A stretch of 64,000 nt of DNA from an uncultured Paludibacter sp. (GTDB lineage: Bacteria > Bacteroidota > Bacteroidia > Bacteroidales > Paludibacteraceae), in NCBI GenBank assembly GCA_937927845.1, contig CALFXE010000026.1:49242-113241 (forward strand). The letters are read 5' to 3'. Below are positions 1 through 8,381 of this stretch, one piece after another. A program made the translations under genes and the position numbers. The notes under the pieces were generated by a model. That model made no database searches and was not told where the DNA came from. It saw only the letters and a program-made list of their open reading frames with translations. The first letter of the stretch is position 1, and each line of letters opens with the position of its first letter.

Positions 1-1391
1 ACTATTTGATAATTCTCATGACCTTTGCCTGCTACAAGCACAACATCGCCCGGCTGAGCCATAGCACATGCTGCTTTTATTGCTTCTCGTCTGTCTGTAA
101 TAGTCAGGCTCTTATTCTTTTGTATTATGTCCAAACCATCAGTCATATCTTTTAAGATTGTTACAGGATCTTCAAATCGTGGATTATCAGAAGTAAATAT
201 AGCTTTCCAACTGCCATTTACTGCTTCTTGTGCCATCATAGGACGCTTGCCTTTATCGCGATTTCCTCCACAACCCACAACAGTGATTAACCTTCCCTGT
301 CCCTGTAATATCTGATTGATTGTAGTGATTACATTATTTAAAGCATCCGGCGTATGCGCATAATCTACGATTGAAGTAAATCCTGATGGAGAATGTAATG
401 TCTCGAAACGCCCCGATACCGAGCTAAGCGTACTTATTATTCTTAACACCTCCAACTCATCAGCACCAAGCAAAACAGCAACTCCATATACAGCAGTAAG
501 ATTTGATGCGTTGAATTTCCCAATGAATGAAACATTTACCTCTTTATCATTCATATCCAACAACATACCTTCAAAACCATGCTCGATTATCTTAGTTTTG
601 AAATCGGCTAATCCTCTTAATGAATATGTGTATTTCCGAGCTTTAGTGTTTTGCAACATTACCATACCGTTTTTATCATCCAAATTGGTAAGAGCAAAAC
701 TATCATCCGACAAATTATCAAATAAAGTTTTCTTTGCTTTGAGGTAATTTTCGAAAGTCAGATGATAATCGATATGATCGCGTGTAAGATTAGTGAAGAC
801 AGCACCGTCAAACTCAAGACCTGCAATACGTCCCTGATCGATAGCATGCGAACTGACTTCCATAAAGGCATAAGTACATCCGGCATCAACCATCTTGCTG
901 AGTAGACTATTTATACTTATGGCATCGGGAGTTGTGTGAGTAGCCTCTATTTCAGTTTCATCGATATAGTTACAAACTGTTGATAATAACCCTGTTTTAT
1001 ATCCAAGTTTTTTATGTAGCTGATAAAGTAAAGTAGCAATTGTTGTTTTGCCGTTGGTGCCGGTAACTCCTACTAAAGTCAGTTGCGATGACGGAAATCC
1101 ATACCATGCTGAAGCCAATAATCCTAATGCTTTCGCACTATCTTCAACTTGAATATATATTATTCCATCTTTTATATCATCCGGAATAATCTCACAGACA
1201 ATTGCCAAAGCTCCCTTTTGAATAGCATTGGCTATAAAATCATGACCATCGACAGTCGTACCTTTCGTTGCGATAAACAAGAAATCAGTCAGATTTTTTC
1301 GCGAATCAAACTCAATTCCTTTAACTTCAATATTCAGATTGCCGGATATTGATAAAGTTTTAATATTTAGTAAAAGTTCTTTTAACAACAT
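1..1391 (-). CDS. murE: UDP-N-acetylmuramoyl-tripeptide synthetase MurE (3' end outside window)
   Basis: Cytoplasmic Mur ligase that adds the third stem-peptide residue to UDP-MurNAc-L-Ala-D-Glu. Reading the minus strand from the ATG at 1391 gives about 463 residues with no stop, so only the C-terminal end is missing beyond base 1. Visible motifs are the ATP loop GVTGTNGKTT, the catalytic-region stretch MEVSSHAIDQGR, and DNPR at about 175-190. In this family DNPR marks specificity for meso-diaminopimelate rather than lysine. The start lies 15 nt downstream of the ftsI stop, the usual dcw order, so co-transcription from the mraZ promoter is likely. Confidence 0.95.
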   Translation of the reverse strand, partial: MLLKELLLNIKTLSISGNLNIEVKGIEFDSRKNLTDFLFIATKGTTVDGHDFIANAIQKGALAIVCEIIPDDIKDGIIYIQVEDSAKALGLLASAWYGFPSSQLTLVGVTGTNGKTTIATLLYQLHKKLGYKTGLLSTVCNYIDETEIEATHTTPDAISINSLLSKMVDAGCTYAFMEVSSHAIDQGRIAGLEFDGAVFTNLTRDHIDYHLTFENYLKAKKTLFDNLSDDSFALTNLDDKNGMVMLQNTKARKYTYSLRGLADFKTKIIEHGFEGMLLDMNDKEVNVSFIGKFNASNLTAVYGVAVLLGADELEVLRIISTLSSVSGRFETLHSPSGFTSIVDYAHTPDALNNVITTINQILQGQGRLITVVGCGGNRDKGKRPMMAQEAVNGSWKAIFTSDNPRFEDPVTILKDMTDGLDIIQKNKSLTITDRREAIKAACAMAQPGDVVLVAGKGHENYQI

Positions 1392-1406
1392 AATACAGCT
1401 ATTTAT

Positions 1407-3548
1407 TTATTGCAACTCCAATTCTATGATACTATTATTATTCAATTTAGAATAAGGCTTTAGACTTTGTGCTATAACCTTTCCTCTACCTTTCATTCTA
1501 ACCTCTAATCCTAAAGAACTTAACATATAAAATGCATCTTTTGCACCCATTCCTTTTACATCAGGAACTAAATCTTTAGGTATTTTATATGTCTCAAATT
1601 CTATATGATTTTCAGTATTACCGTTTTGTTTAACCCAACCTCTAACATTCTTTTCATTAACATTCAGATTGAGTTCATTTATCACTGTGTTAATCGCAAC
1701 AGCATTTCCGGCTTTCACCTCAGGTAAAAAATCCGATTTATGTAAGGTGTCGTTTGCTAATGTCTGTGGTGTTGAATGTGACTTCATCAACATAATCTTT
1801 TCAGCCATTTTTTTAAACACACTACCTGCCATTCTTCCTCCTGAAGGCGTTCCCTCCGGCGCAGTAATTAGTACAATTGCTGAATAACGTGGTGCATCAG
1901 CCGGAAAATAACCGCAAAATGACACATTATGACGAGTTTGTCCCGATTTATATCCTAAACTACCTTGTGATATTTGAGCAGTACCCGTCTTGCCGGCAAT
2001 TCTCACAATATCTGATTTTGCACTTCTTGCCGTAGCATATTTTCCTTCAATTACCTCTACTAATGTCTGTTGTACATCTTTCAATGTAGTTGGTTTACAA
2101 ATTGATTCTTTCAACACTTCAGTTTCAAAAGTCTGAACAACCTCCTCATTTCTTTTAATCTGTTTAACAAAAAGGGGCTTTACCATCTTACCCTGATTTG
2201 CTATTGCATTATATAATGTCAGAGTATAAATAGGAGGAATTTTCGTTTCGTATCCTATCGACATCCATGCTAAAGAGGTTTTATACCATACTTTTTTATC
2301 TTTTACCGGATGCTTAATCCATGGTCGACCGACACCTTTCATTTGAAGAGGTAAAGAATCATTTAGACGAAGGTCGTATAGTCTTTCAACGTATTTTTCA
2401 GGATGATCACCAAATGATTTCATAACCATTTTGGAAGTACCCACATTGGACGAAGCTTGAATAATCTCATTGACATGTAGCTTATCATAACCACCTCTAT
2501 TGTGATTATGATCCTTCATAAATCGGTTAGCAATCTGAAATATACCATGTTCAATATCGAAAACATCATCTATTTTTACTTTTCCTTCATCGAGCACAGC
2601 TATCAGAGATGCAATTTTAAATGTCGATCCCGGCTCCATTCTACTTGTCAAAGCATGATTTGTACCTTCAAAGTACTTTCCTGTCTTTTCATTATATTCA
2701 AGGTTTACCATAGCCTTAACTTCACCTGTTTGAACTTCCATAACAACTATGCAACCCGATTTAGCACCCAATGCTCCAATAGTATCTTTCAGTGCTTTTT
2801 CAGCAGCATCCTGAATTTCAATATCTAAAGTACTATATATATCTAACCCATCAATCGGTTCTATTTCAGGTATGTTTTCAAATCTATTTGCAACTTTTTT
2901 TCTCTTTGAAATTCCGGGTATTCCGATTAATTTATCATTGAAAGAACCTTCAATTCCACTCATTCCTCCTTTTATTTCATCAGCGTAAACATCCCCTATT
3001 GTACGCGATGCAAGTGAGCCAAATGGTTTTACACGACTTACAAATTCTCTCTTATAAAATGCTCTTGATATGTTTTTTTGTTTCAGAAAAGTTATATTAT
3101 TAAAATCTTTTAGTTTGTCATACGAAATACGTTTGGGGTAAATTAACAAACTTCTTTTCTTATCGTTATATGCTTTTGAAATGATTTTCTTATACTCATA
3201 AGGCTTTTTATCATTAAAAAAATTTGAAAGCACAATTGATAGAGAATCGATATTATTTCTGAAAATTTTGCTTGAATCCTTAGTCAATATATCAGCTTGA
3301 GTATCTAAATATATATTATAAGTAGGTATCGAACTTGCTAACAATCTACCGTCATCAGCATAGATATTTCCTCTTTTGGGTCTGACAATCACATCTTCAC
3401 GCTTTTGAGTCTCGGCTAATTTCAACCAATCTTCTCGCTCAAAAACTTGAATTTGAATAATTTTAGCGACAACAGCCAAGAAAAGTGCTGAAATTGCAAA
3501 ATATACAATCCCAAACCTTATCACAATATTTCTACGCTTGTCCGTCAC
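1407..3548 (-). CDS. ftsI: FtsI-type penicillin-binding protein with a PASTA domain
   Basis: Septal peptidoglycan transpeptidase (class B PBP), 713 residues. It has a short cytoplasmic N-terminus, one membrane segment at about 11-33, a dimerisation domain at about 50-230 and a transpeptidase domain. Active-site motifs are STFK at 308-311 (catalytic Ser308), SSN at 366-368 and KTG at 520-522. Residues about 658-713 form one PASTA domain, which in other bacteria binds peptidoglycan fragments. It lies 17 nt after ftsL and before murE. Length, motifs and position all fit FtsI. Confidence 0.95.
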   Translation of the reverse strand: MTDKRRNIVIRFGIVYFAISALFLAVVAKIIQIQVFEREDWLKLAETQKREDVIVRPKRGNIYADDGRLLASSIPTYNIYLDTQADILTKDSSKIFRNNIDSLSIVLSNFFNDKKPYEYKKIISKAYNDKKRSLLIYPKRISYDKLKDFNNITFLKQKNISRAFYKREFVSRVKPFGSLASRTIGDVYADEIKGGMSGIEGSFNDKLIGIPGISKRKKVANRFENIPEIEPIDGLDIYSTLDIEIQDAAEKALKDTIGALGAKSGCIVVMEVQTGEVKAMVNLEYNEKTGKYFEGTNHALTSRMEPGSTFKIASLIAVLDEGKVKIDDVFDIEHGIFQIANRFMKDHNHNRGGYDKLHVNEIIQASSNVGTSKMVMKSFGDHPEKYVERLYDLRLNDSLPLQMKGVGRPWIKHPVKDKKVWYKTSLAWMSIGYETKIPPIYTLTLYNAIANQGKMVKPLFVKQIKRNEEVVQTFETEVLKESICKPTTLKDVQQTLVEVIEGKYATARSAKSDIVRIAGKTGTAQISQGSLGYKSGQTRHNVSFCGYFPADAPRYSAIVLITAPEGTPSGGRMAGSVFKKMAEKIMLMKSHSTPQTLANDTLHKSDFLPEVKAGNAVAINTVINELNLNVNEKNVRGWVKQNGNTENHIEFETYKIPKDLVPDVKGMGAKDAFYMLSSLGLEVRMKGRGKVIAQSLKPYSKLNNNSIIELELQ

Positions 3549-3565
3549 AATTATTCTTTTAAAAA

Positions 3566-3934
3566 TTACTCAATTACTATAGGCGGTGTTTTTCCTGTTT
3601 TCAGCTTCATTCCCTTACTTTCCAACAGATTCTGAATATTAGTTTGTGTACTGATTTTCATCAGTTCTGCCGATATTGTAAGAGATTCATATTTCGCATC
3701 CTGAATTTTTCTTTTCAGCGACAATGAATATTCTATTTGTTTTTCACTTGCAAACCTATTATCAATGTATACTATACTAATAGTTACAAGAAGCAATATC
3801 AACCAAAACTGTCTGCGAATAAACTTCTTAGTGAAAATATTTCCATTTAAAATGTCTCTGAAACTACTTGAGCGAATGTCAGATAAGACTTCGCTTTGAC
3901 GCATTTTATCAACAATATTTTTAAAAAAGGACAT
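3566..3934 (-). CDS. ftsL: FtsL-like division protein
   Basis: A 122-residue bitopic membrane protein. It has about 42 cytoplasmic residues rich in Lys/Arg, one membrane segment at about 43-59, and a periplasmic stretch at about 62-110 with coiled-coil character. The tail carries the KTGKTPP motif seen in Bacteroidota FtsL-like proteins. FtsL links FtsB/FtsQ to the FtsW-FtsI septal synthase. Primary sequence is poorly conserved in this family, so the call rests on size, topology and its place between rsmH (3 nt away) and ftsI (17 nt away). Confidence 0.85.
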   Translation of the reverse strand: MSFFKNIVDKMRQSEVLSDIRSSSFRDILNGNIFTKKFIRRQFWLILLLVTISIVYIDNRFASEKQIEYSLSLKRKIQDAKYESLTISAELMKISTQTNIQNLLESKGMKLKTGKTPPIVIE

Positions 3935-3937
3935 AAT

Positions 3938-4852
3938 TTATTTACGATTTACTGTTGCAATTCTTAATTTAGCACTCCTTGCTCTGGGATTTAAAGCAAT
4001 TTCTTTTTCATCTGCCACTATAACTTTATTATTTATTGCTTTCAGAGGTGCTATTATATTTCCATAAAAATCTTTCTCAAGTTTACCTTCTACATTACCT
4101 GCTTTAATGAAGTTCTTAACCAATCTATCTTCAAGTGAATGATAAGTCAAGACCACCAACCGACCATTATCATTAAGAACATCAACACTTTGACTCATCA
4201 AAGATTTCAGTACATCTAATTCCTTATTCACCTCTATCCTAAGAGCTTGAAATACTCTCGCCATATCCTTTTTTTCTTTTTCTCTTCCAAAATATGGCTG
4301 TAAAACCGAAACAAAAGATGAAATTTGTTTGAAGGGCAGGTTATTTCGCTCATTTACTATAGTTCGTGCTATTTTTCGTGCATTGTGCAATTCCCCGTAT
4401 AAATAAAACACATCCGCTAATTTTTCTTCGGAATATGTATTTAAAACATCCGCAGCAGTAAGTCCTGATTTTTTATTCATTCTCATATCAAGAAAACCAT
4501 CAAATCTAAAGGAAAAACCACGATCAGCATCATCAAAGTGATGGAATGACACACCCAGATCTGCAAGTATACCATCAAGCTTTGTTATATTATAGAATTT
4601 CAGAAAATTCTTGAGATACTTGAAATTTGAATGGACGAAAATAAATCTATCATCATCAATAATGTTCTTAAACGAATCCTCATCCTGATCAAAACCAATT
4701 AGTTTACCTTGCTTGCCAAGATGTTTAAGAATTTCGCGAGAATGACCTCCTCCACCAAAAGTACAGTCAACATAAACCCCATCAGGCTTGATATTTAGCC
4801 CGTCAATGGTTTCCTTAAGCAAAGCGGGAACATGATAAACGGGTTCGTCCAT
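3938..4852 (-). CDS. rsmH: 16S rRNA m4C1402 N4-methyltransferase RsmH
   Basis: S-adenosylmethionine-dependent methyltransferase of 304 residues acting on C1402 of 16S rRNA (former name MraW). The SAM-binding glycine stretch VDCTFGGGGHS lies near residue 28. Further family motifs are ADLGVSFHHFD, DRGFSFRFDGFLDMRM and TYHSLEDRLVKNF. It starts 7 nt after mraZ ends and ends 3 nt before ftsL, the canonical dcw arrangement. Confidence 0.96.
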   Translation of the reverse strand: MDEPVYHVPALLKETIDGLNIKPDGVYVDCTFGGGGHSREILKHLGKQGKLIGFDQDEDSFKNIIDDDRFIFVHSNFKYLKNFLKFYNITKLDGILADLGVSFHHFDDADRGFSFRFDGFLDMRMNKKSGLTAADVLNTYSEEKLADVFYLYGELHNARKIARTIVNERNNLPFKQISSFVSVLQPYFGREKEKKDMARVFQALRIEVNKELDVLKSLMSQSVDVLNDNGRLVVLTYHSLEDRLVKNFIKAGNVEGKLEKDFYGNIIAPLKAINNKVIVADEKEIALNPRARSAKLRIATVNRK

Positions 4853-4859
4853 ATTATAT

Positions 4860-5312
4860 TTATTTTTTCATCATTCTATCCTTCAGTAAAGCAGCAAAAT
4901 CGGCAGAAGAAAGTCGGGATTGTTCGTATTTAGCTTTACTCCATACCGCAAACCTATCAATCATACCAACAAAAAGCACCTCAGCATTGTCTATAGATAT
5001 TTTCTGTAAGTGCTTTTTTTGTATCAGTACTCTACCCTGACTATCAATATCGAGCCATTCAGCTTCCGACACAAATTGCATTAACAGCATTTGGTCTACA
5101 GGATTCCATTCGTCTAATTTCGACTTAAACTCTTCAAGTTTAGTATTCCAAACATCAACAGGGTATATGATTAAGCATTCATTTTCAGCATCACATCGCA
5201 TCACAACCTTCTCTCTATCAGATTCGGGCAATATCTTACGATAAACGGAAGGAATGAATATTCTCCCCTTTACATCAGCTTTTGCTTCATATTTTCCTAT
5301 AAAAGTCGACAT
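4860..5312 (-). CDS. mraZ: Transcriptional regulator MraZ
   Basis: A 150-residue DNA-binding protein built of two AbrB-like swapped-hairpin halves, each with the family's DxxGR motif: DVKGRIFIP near residue 14 and DSQGRVLI near residue 90. In other bacteria MraZ binds direct repeats of a GTGG-type box in its own promoter and regulates the dcw operon. Here it is the first gene of the minus-strand operon. Two GTGGG/GTGGT boxes spaced 10 bp lie 54-68 bp upstream (5366-5380), consistent with autoregulation. Confidence 0.95.
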   Translation of the reverse strand: MSTFIGKYEAKADVKGRIFIPSVYRKILPESDREKVVMRCDAENECLIIYPVDVWNTKLEEFKSKLDEWNPVDQMLLMQFVSEAEWLDIDSQGRVLIQKKHLQKISIDNAEVLFVGMIDRFAVWSKAKYEQSRLSSADFAALLKDRMMKK

Positions 5313-5365
5313 GATTTACATTCATTATTTTACAACGGTAAAAGTATAAAAACTATTTTGAATTA

Positions 5366-5380
5366 CCCACATTTCACCAC
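5366..5380 (-). promoter_or_regulatory. Candidate MraZ boxes upstream of mraZ
   Basis: On the minus strand, GTGGT (5380-5376) and GTGGG (5370-5366) form two direct repeats with exactly 10-bp periodicity, each preceded by A/T. This matches the known MraZ operator layout of GTGG-type boxes about one helical turn apart. The nearest promoter-like sequence, TACTTTTA at 5346-5339, lacks a properly spaced TTTG. Regulation is inferred. Confidence 0.6.
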
Positions 5381-5385
5381 AAAAA

Positions 5386-5414
5386 ATTTATCAACAATTA
5401 ATATGTTGATAAAT
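5386..5414. repeat. Perfect inverted repeat made of two DnaA-box-like TTATCAACA sequences
   Basis: The arms ATTTATCAACA (5386-5396) and TGTTGATAAAT (5404-5414) are perfect reverse complements separated by 7 nt. Each contains TTATCAACA, one base from the classical DnaA box TTATCCACA. The repeat lies between two sets of MraZ-like boxes in the mraZ/acyltransferase intergenic region and could bind DnaA or a dimeric regulator. Confidence 0.7.
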
Positions 5415-5418
5415 GATG

Positions 5419-5440
5419 CTTTTCAACAACTTTTCAACAA
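5419..5440. repeat. Tandem 11-bp repeat CTTTTCAACAA, two copies
   Basis: Two exact head-to-tail copies (5419-5429 and 5430-5440). The TCAACA core matches that of the palindrome immediately upstream, giving four TCAACA cores within 55 bp in very AT-rich DNA. This is compatible with a cooperative protein-binding cluster. Confidence 0.7.
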
Positions 5441-5519
5441 TTTTTAAATAATACAATTAAATGCAAATATATAAATATATCTTTGAATACAAACTATTTA
5501 CATTAATTATACGTATTTA

Positions 5520-5534
5520 GTGGTGAGATGTGGT
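5520..5534 (+). promoter_or_regulatory. Second candidate MraZ box pair, facing the divergent gene
   Basis: GTGGT occurs at 5520-5524 and 5530-5534 on the plus strand with 10-bp periodicity. This mirrors the pair in front of mraZ on the other strand. It lies 69-83 bp upstream of the ATG at 5603 and suggests that MraZ might also act on the divergent acyltransferase gene. Confidence 0.45.
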
Positions 5535-5568
5535 GCAATATAATCAATTTTAATTGAATTATTTTCAT

Positions 5569-5576
5569 TAATTTTG
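5569..5576 (+). promoter_or_regulatory. Bacteroidota -7 element TAATTTTG
   Basis: Exact match to TAnnTTTG, 26 bp upstream of the ATG at 5603. No good TTTG -33 element is seen at the usual distance. Start of transcription is expected near 5583. Confidence 0.5.
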
Positions 5577-5602
5577 CTCCGCTAAAATATTTCTGAATAA
5601 TT

Positions 5603-6421
5603 ATGTCAAAGGATAAAATTCTCAAAATAGATGTAGAGCAAGTTTTTAAAACAAGAGCTCCAAAGAAAAAAATTCCAAAATTCATTATCAATTATCTCAA
5701 AAAGATTATACATCAGGATGAGTTCAACTATTTTTTCGAGACCAATCCTACCTTAAAAAATGTTGACTTCATTCAAGGCGCCTTAGATTTTTTAGATATT
5801 ACCACTACCATTCATGGTAAAGAAAATCTTCCTCCAAAAGACGGTCGTTATATATTTGCGAGCAATCATCCTTTAGGTGGACTTGACGGTATGATTTTGG
5901 GATTACTCGTCGGAAAAGAGTATGATGGAAAGATTAAATTTTTCTCAAATGACTTGATGATGTTTCTACATCCTATGAAGGATATGTTTATACCTGTGAA
6001 TAAATTTGGTTCTCAGACAAAAAAGCATGCTGAAATGATGGACGAATTGTATAGTTCCGACAATAATCTTGTTACTTTCCCAGCCGGTATGTGCTCTCGT
6101 AAATCAAAAGGAGAAATTTGTGATCTCGAATGGAAAAAGAATTTTATCAGCAAGGCTATTCAATACGAAAGAGATGTTGTTCCTATTTATTTTGAAGGTA
6201 AAAACTCTAAATTCTTCTACAATTTAGCTAATTTAAGAAAGTTTCTAAAAATAAAATTCAACATCGAAATGATGTATTTACCGAATGAAATGTTTAAGCA
6301 ACGCGGCAAGCACTTTACAATCAAGATTGGCAAAGCAATTCCGTGGCAAACATTTGACAGATCGAAAACACATGCTGAATGGGCTGAATGGATGAAGGAG
6401 AAAGTTTATGCAATGCAGTAA
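5603..6421 (+). CDS. PlsC-superfamily lysophospholipid/glycine-lipid acyltransferase
   Basis: A 272-residue acyltransferase without obvious membrane segments. The catalytic box SNHPLGGLDG at about residues 88-97 is the NHxxxxD motif of the glycerolphosphate acyltransferase superfamily, followed by a second block around FPAGMCSRK. It therefore transfers an acyl chain to a hydroxyl of a lipid precursor. Similar Bacteroidota proteins include GlsA, the O-acyltransferase of glycine-lipid synthesis, but no glsB-like N-acyltransferase is adjacent, so I give no symbol. It is divergent from mraZ and converges on rimM with a 15-nt gap. Confidence 0.75.
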   Translation: MSKDKILKIDVEQVFKTRAPKKKIPKFIINYLKKIIHQDEFNYFFETNPTLKNVDFIQGALDFLDITTTIHGKENLPPKDGRYIFASNHPLGGLDGMILGLLVGKEYDGKIKFFSNDLMMFLHPMKDMFIPVNKFGSQTKKHAEMMDELYSSDNNLVTFPAGMCSRKSKGEICDLEWKKNFISKAIQYERDVVPIYFEGKNSKFFYNLANLRKFLKIKFNIEMMYLPNEMFKQRGKHFTIKIGKAIPWQTFDRSKTHAEWAEWMKEKVYAMQ

Positions 6422-6436
6422 TTATAATAATCCCAA

Positions 6437-6955
6437 CTACAAATCGAGCAATCCTTCCGGCAGATCAACATAAATAACTTTTTCAGAATGATCAATCTCT
6501 AAAATGTAATCTTCACTTACAGGGATTAAAAGCTCTTCATCATTTTCGTGAACTACAAAAAGGACATTATCGGTAGAATCATCAATTGCAGTTATAACAC
6601 CGATAATGCCTTTAGTTTTTTCACTCATTTTATATCCAATAAAAAAATCCGCATTAACTTCGGCTTCTTCAATATTTTCTATGTATTCTTTCTGAATAAA
6701 AATCTGCATCCCGGAAAAATCACGAACCTCATCATCGCTATCAATTCCTTCGAGCTTTATTATTGCTGATGTTTGAGCTATCGACCTATACTCCTCTACA
6801 ACAAAAGGTACAAAACAACCATCTATTTCAATAATAAAAAAAGGTAATTCGTCAAAATCAAACACATCAACTGAAAAACTAATAGACATATCACCACGTA
6901 TACCATGTGGTTTGATTATTTTTCCTATAGATACGAGTTGTTCGCTTTTTATCAT
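6437..6955 (-). CDS. rimM: Ribosome maturation factor RimM
   Basis: A 172-residue 30S assembly factor that binds ribosomal protein S19 and acts in 16S 3'-domain maturation. The N-terminal RimM beta-barrel contains IGKIIKPHGIRGDMSI near residue 10. The C-terminal PRC-barrel-like half begins at about residue 95 and ends with the family's YVDLPEGLLDL. It stands alone here. A -7-type promoter (TACTTTTG) lies 38 bp upstream of the start. Confidence 0.93.
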   Translation of the reverse strand: MIKSEQLVSIGKIIKPHGIRGDMSISFSVDVFDFDELPFFIIEIDGCFVPFVVEEYRSIAQTSAIIKLEGIDSDDEVRDFSGMQIFIQKEYIENIEEAEVNADFFIGYKMSEKTKGIIGVITAIDDSTDNVLFVVHENDEELLIPVSEDYILEIDHSEKVIYVDLPEGLLDL

Positions 6956-6992
6956 AATTTTGTTTATTTTTTGTTTGCATTAATGTGAAACA

Positions 6993-7000
6993 CAAAAGTA
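6993..7000 (-). promoter_or_regulatory. -7 element TACTTTTG for rimM
   Basis: Exact TAnnTTTG match on the minus strand, 38 bp upstream of the rimM start. An imperfect -33 element (TTTA at 7024-7021) lies 20 bp further upstream. Confidence 0.55.
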
Positions 7001-7062
7001 GCAAAAAGACTTTTGATAATTAAACATATTCCTAATGCACATATTAAATAATTAAAAAACCA

Positions 7063-7070
7063 TATATTTG
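7063..7070 (+). promoter_or_regulatory. -7 element TATATTTG for the DUF4861 gene
   Basis: Exact TAnnTTTG match with a predicted leader of about 20 nt before the ATG at 7098. No TTTG is seen at the -33 distance. It is divergent from the rimM promoter. Confidence 0.5.
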
Positions 7071-7097
7071 TATCCGATTAAATAAAACTTAGATGTC

Positions 7098-8282
7098 ATG
7101 AAAACATATCTACTTACTTCAATAATCATAATTTGCAATACCATACTTACATTTAGTGCAAATTTTATTATTACCAACCCCAATCAAGTTGATATTAAAG
7201 ATGCTCCAGTAGTTGTAGAACTTAGTAAACATAAAAAAATCGGGTTAAATAAGCTTGAGAACCTTGCAGTATTTATTGATGGGAAACAAGTTTGCAGTCA
7301 GCTTGACGACCTAAACAACGACAATATTTTTGATGAATTAGTCTTCATTACTGATTTAAAAGCAGGAGAAAAGAAAAAAATATCTATCAAAAAAATATCA
7401 GATAAAAAGCGTATTAACTGTAAGCAGGAGGTTTACACTCAACTATTATTAAAAGAATCTGATGGCTCTATTAAGAGTGTCTCTGAAGTTTCTTCCAATA
7501 AAAATGATATGTACAATAAGCTTCATCATCATGGAGTGGCTTTCGAATCGGAACTGATAGCATATAGAATTTATTTTGACAACAAAAGTACTATTGACGT
7601 TTATGGTAAGAGAAAATACAGATTAGAGCTTGAAGATACTAAATGGTATCCAACTGACAAACAACTTTCAGATGGGTACGGTGATGATATTTTATTAGTA
7701 TCCGATTGGGTTGGAGTTGGCTCACTTAAAGGATTTGAAAACGACAAAATGACTCATATAACTAAATTCGATAAGAGAACGCAACGTATTGTGTCGAAAG
7801 GGAATATTCGTACAGTAGTAGAAAGTACGGTTGAAGGCTGGGAGTATGAAGGTAAAAAAATTAACATCACTATTAGATATATAATGTATGCTCGTCATCG
7901 TGATGTAATTGCAGAAGTAATAGCATCTGAAGATATTCAGACATTAGCAACCGGTGTTCAGCAGATTGGCGGAGGTCAATGTTTCCAAAGCAGCCAGCTT
8001 GTTGGTTCATGGGGCAGTTGGCATCCACAACCCGATAAGGTTAAATATCCTAAAGAAACAGTTGGATTGGGCTTATACTTACCTAAAGAGTACAATGGCA
8101 AAAAAATCATGGATGGTGTGAATAATTTAATTACTTTTCCTTACAAAAAAGGAGAAGTTTTACGTTTTTACTTTACGACCATCGCTGCAAAAGAAGAACT
8201 GAACACTATCGAAAATGCCGATGAGTTTTTTAAATATTTGAATCAATGGAGGATGGGATTAAGAGAAATCACTGTTGAGTGA
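7098..8282 (+). CDS. Secreted DUF4861-family protein
   Basis: A 394-residue exported protein with a signal peptide at about 1-21. An N-terminal beta-rich region precedes the DUF4861 core, recognised from HGVAFESELIAYRIYF, WVGVGSLKGFEN and the C-terminal segment around GLGLYLPKEYNGK. Members are common in polysaccharide-degradation regions of Bacteroidota and often lie near pectin or uronate genes, but no activity is established that I know of. It is monocistronic, with its own promoter and a terminator at 8302-8331. No frameshift or truncation is seen. Confidence 0.75.
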   Translation: MKTYLLTSIIIICNTILTFSANFIITNPNQVDIKDAPVVVELSKHKKIGLNKLENLAVFIDGKQVCSQLDDLNNDNIFDELVFITDLKAGEKKKISIKKISDKKRINCKQEVYTQLLLKESDGSIKSVSEVSSNKNDMYNKLHHHGVAFESELIAYRIYFDNKSTIDVYGKRKYRLELEDTKWYPTDKQLSDGYGDDILLVSDWVGVGSLKGFENDKMTHITKFDKRTQRIVSKGNIRTVVESTVEGWEYEGKKINITIRYIMYARHRDVIAEVIASEDIQTLATGVQQIGGGQCFQSSQLVGSWGSWHPQPDKVKYPKETVGLGLYLPKEYNGKKIMDGVNNLITFPYKKGEVLRFYFTTIAAKEELNTIENADEFFKYLNQWRMGLREITVE

Positions 8283-8301
8283 CAATATCCTACAAATATC
8301 A

Positions 8302-8331
8302 GAACAGCGATTCTTCACAGAGTCGCTGTTC
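8302..8331. terminator. Hairpin terminator between convergent genes
   Basis: GAACAGCGA (8302-8310) pairs perfectly with TCGCTGTTC (8323-8331) around a 12-nt loop, 19 nt after the DUF4861 stop. The following U-tract is weak. It could also stop the convergent transcript from 8382. Confidence 0.65.
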
Positions 8332-8381
8332 ATATTTGTAATTTTGAAAACAAACATCTAATGTTTATTAAACTAAATTTC

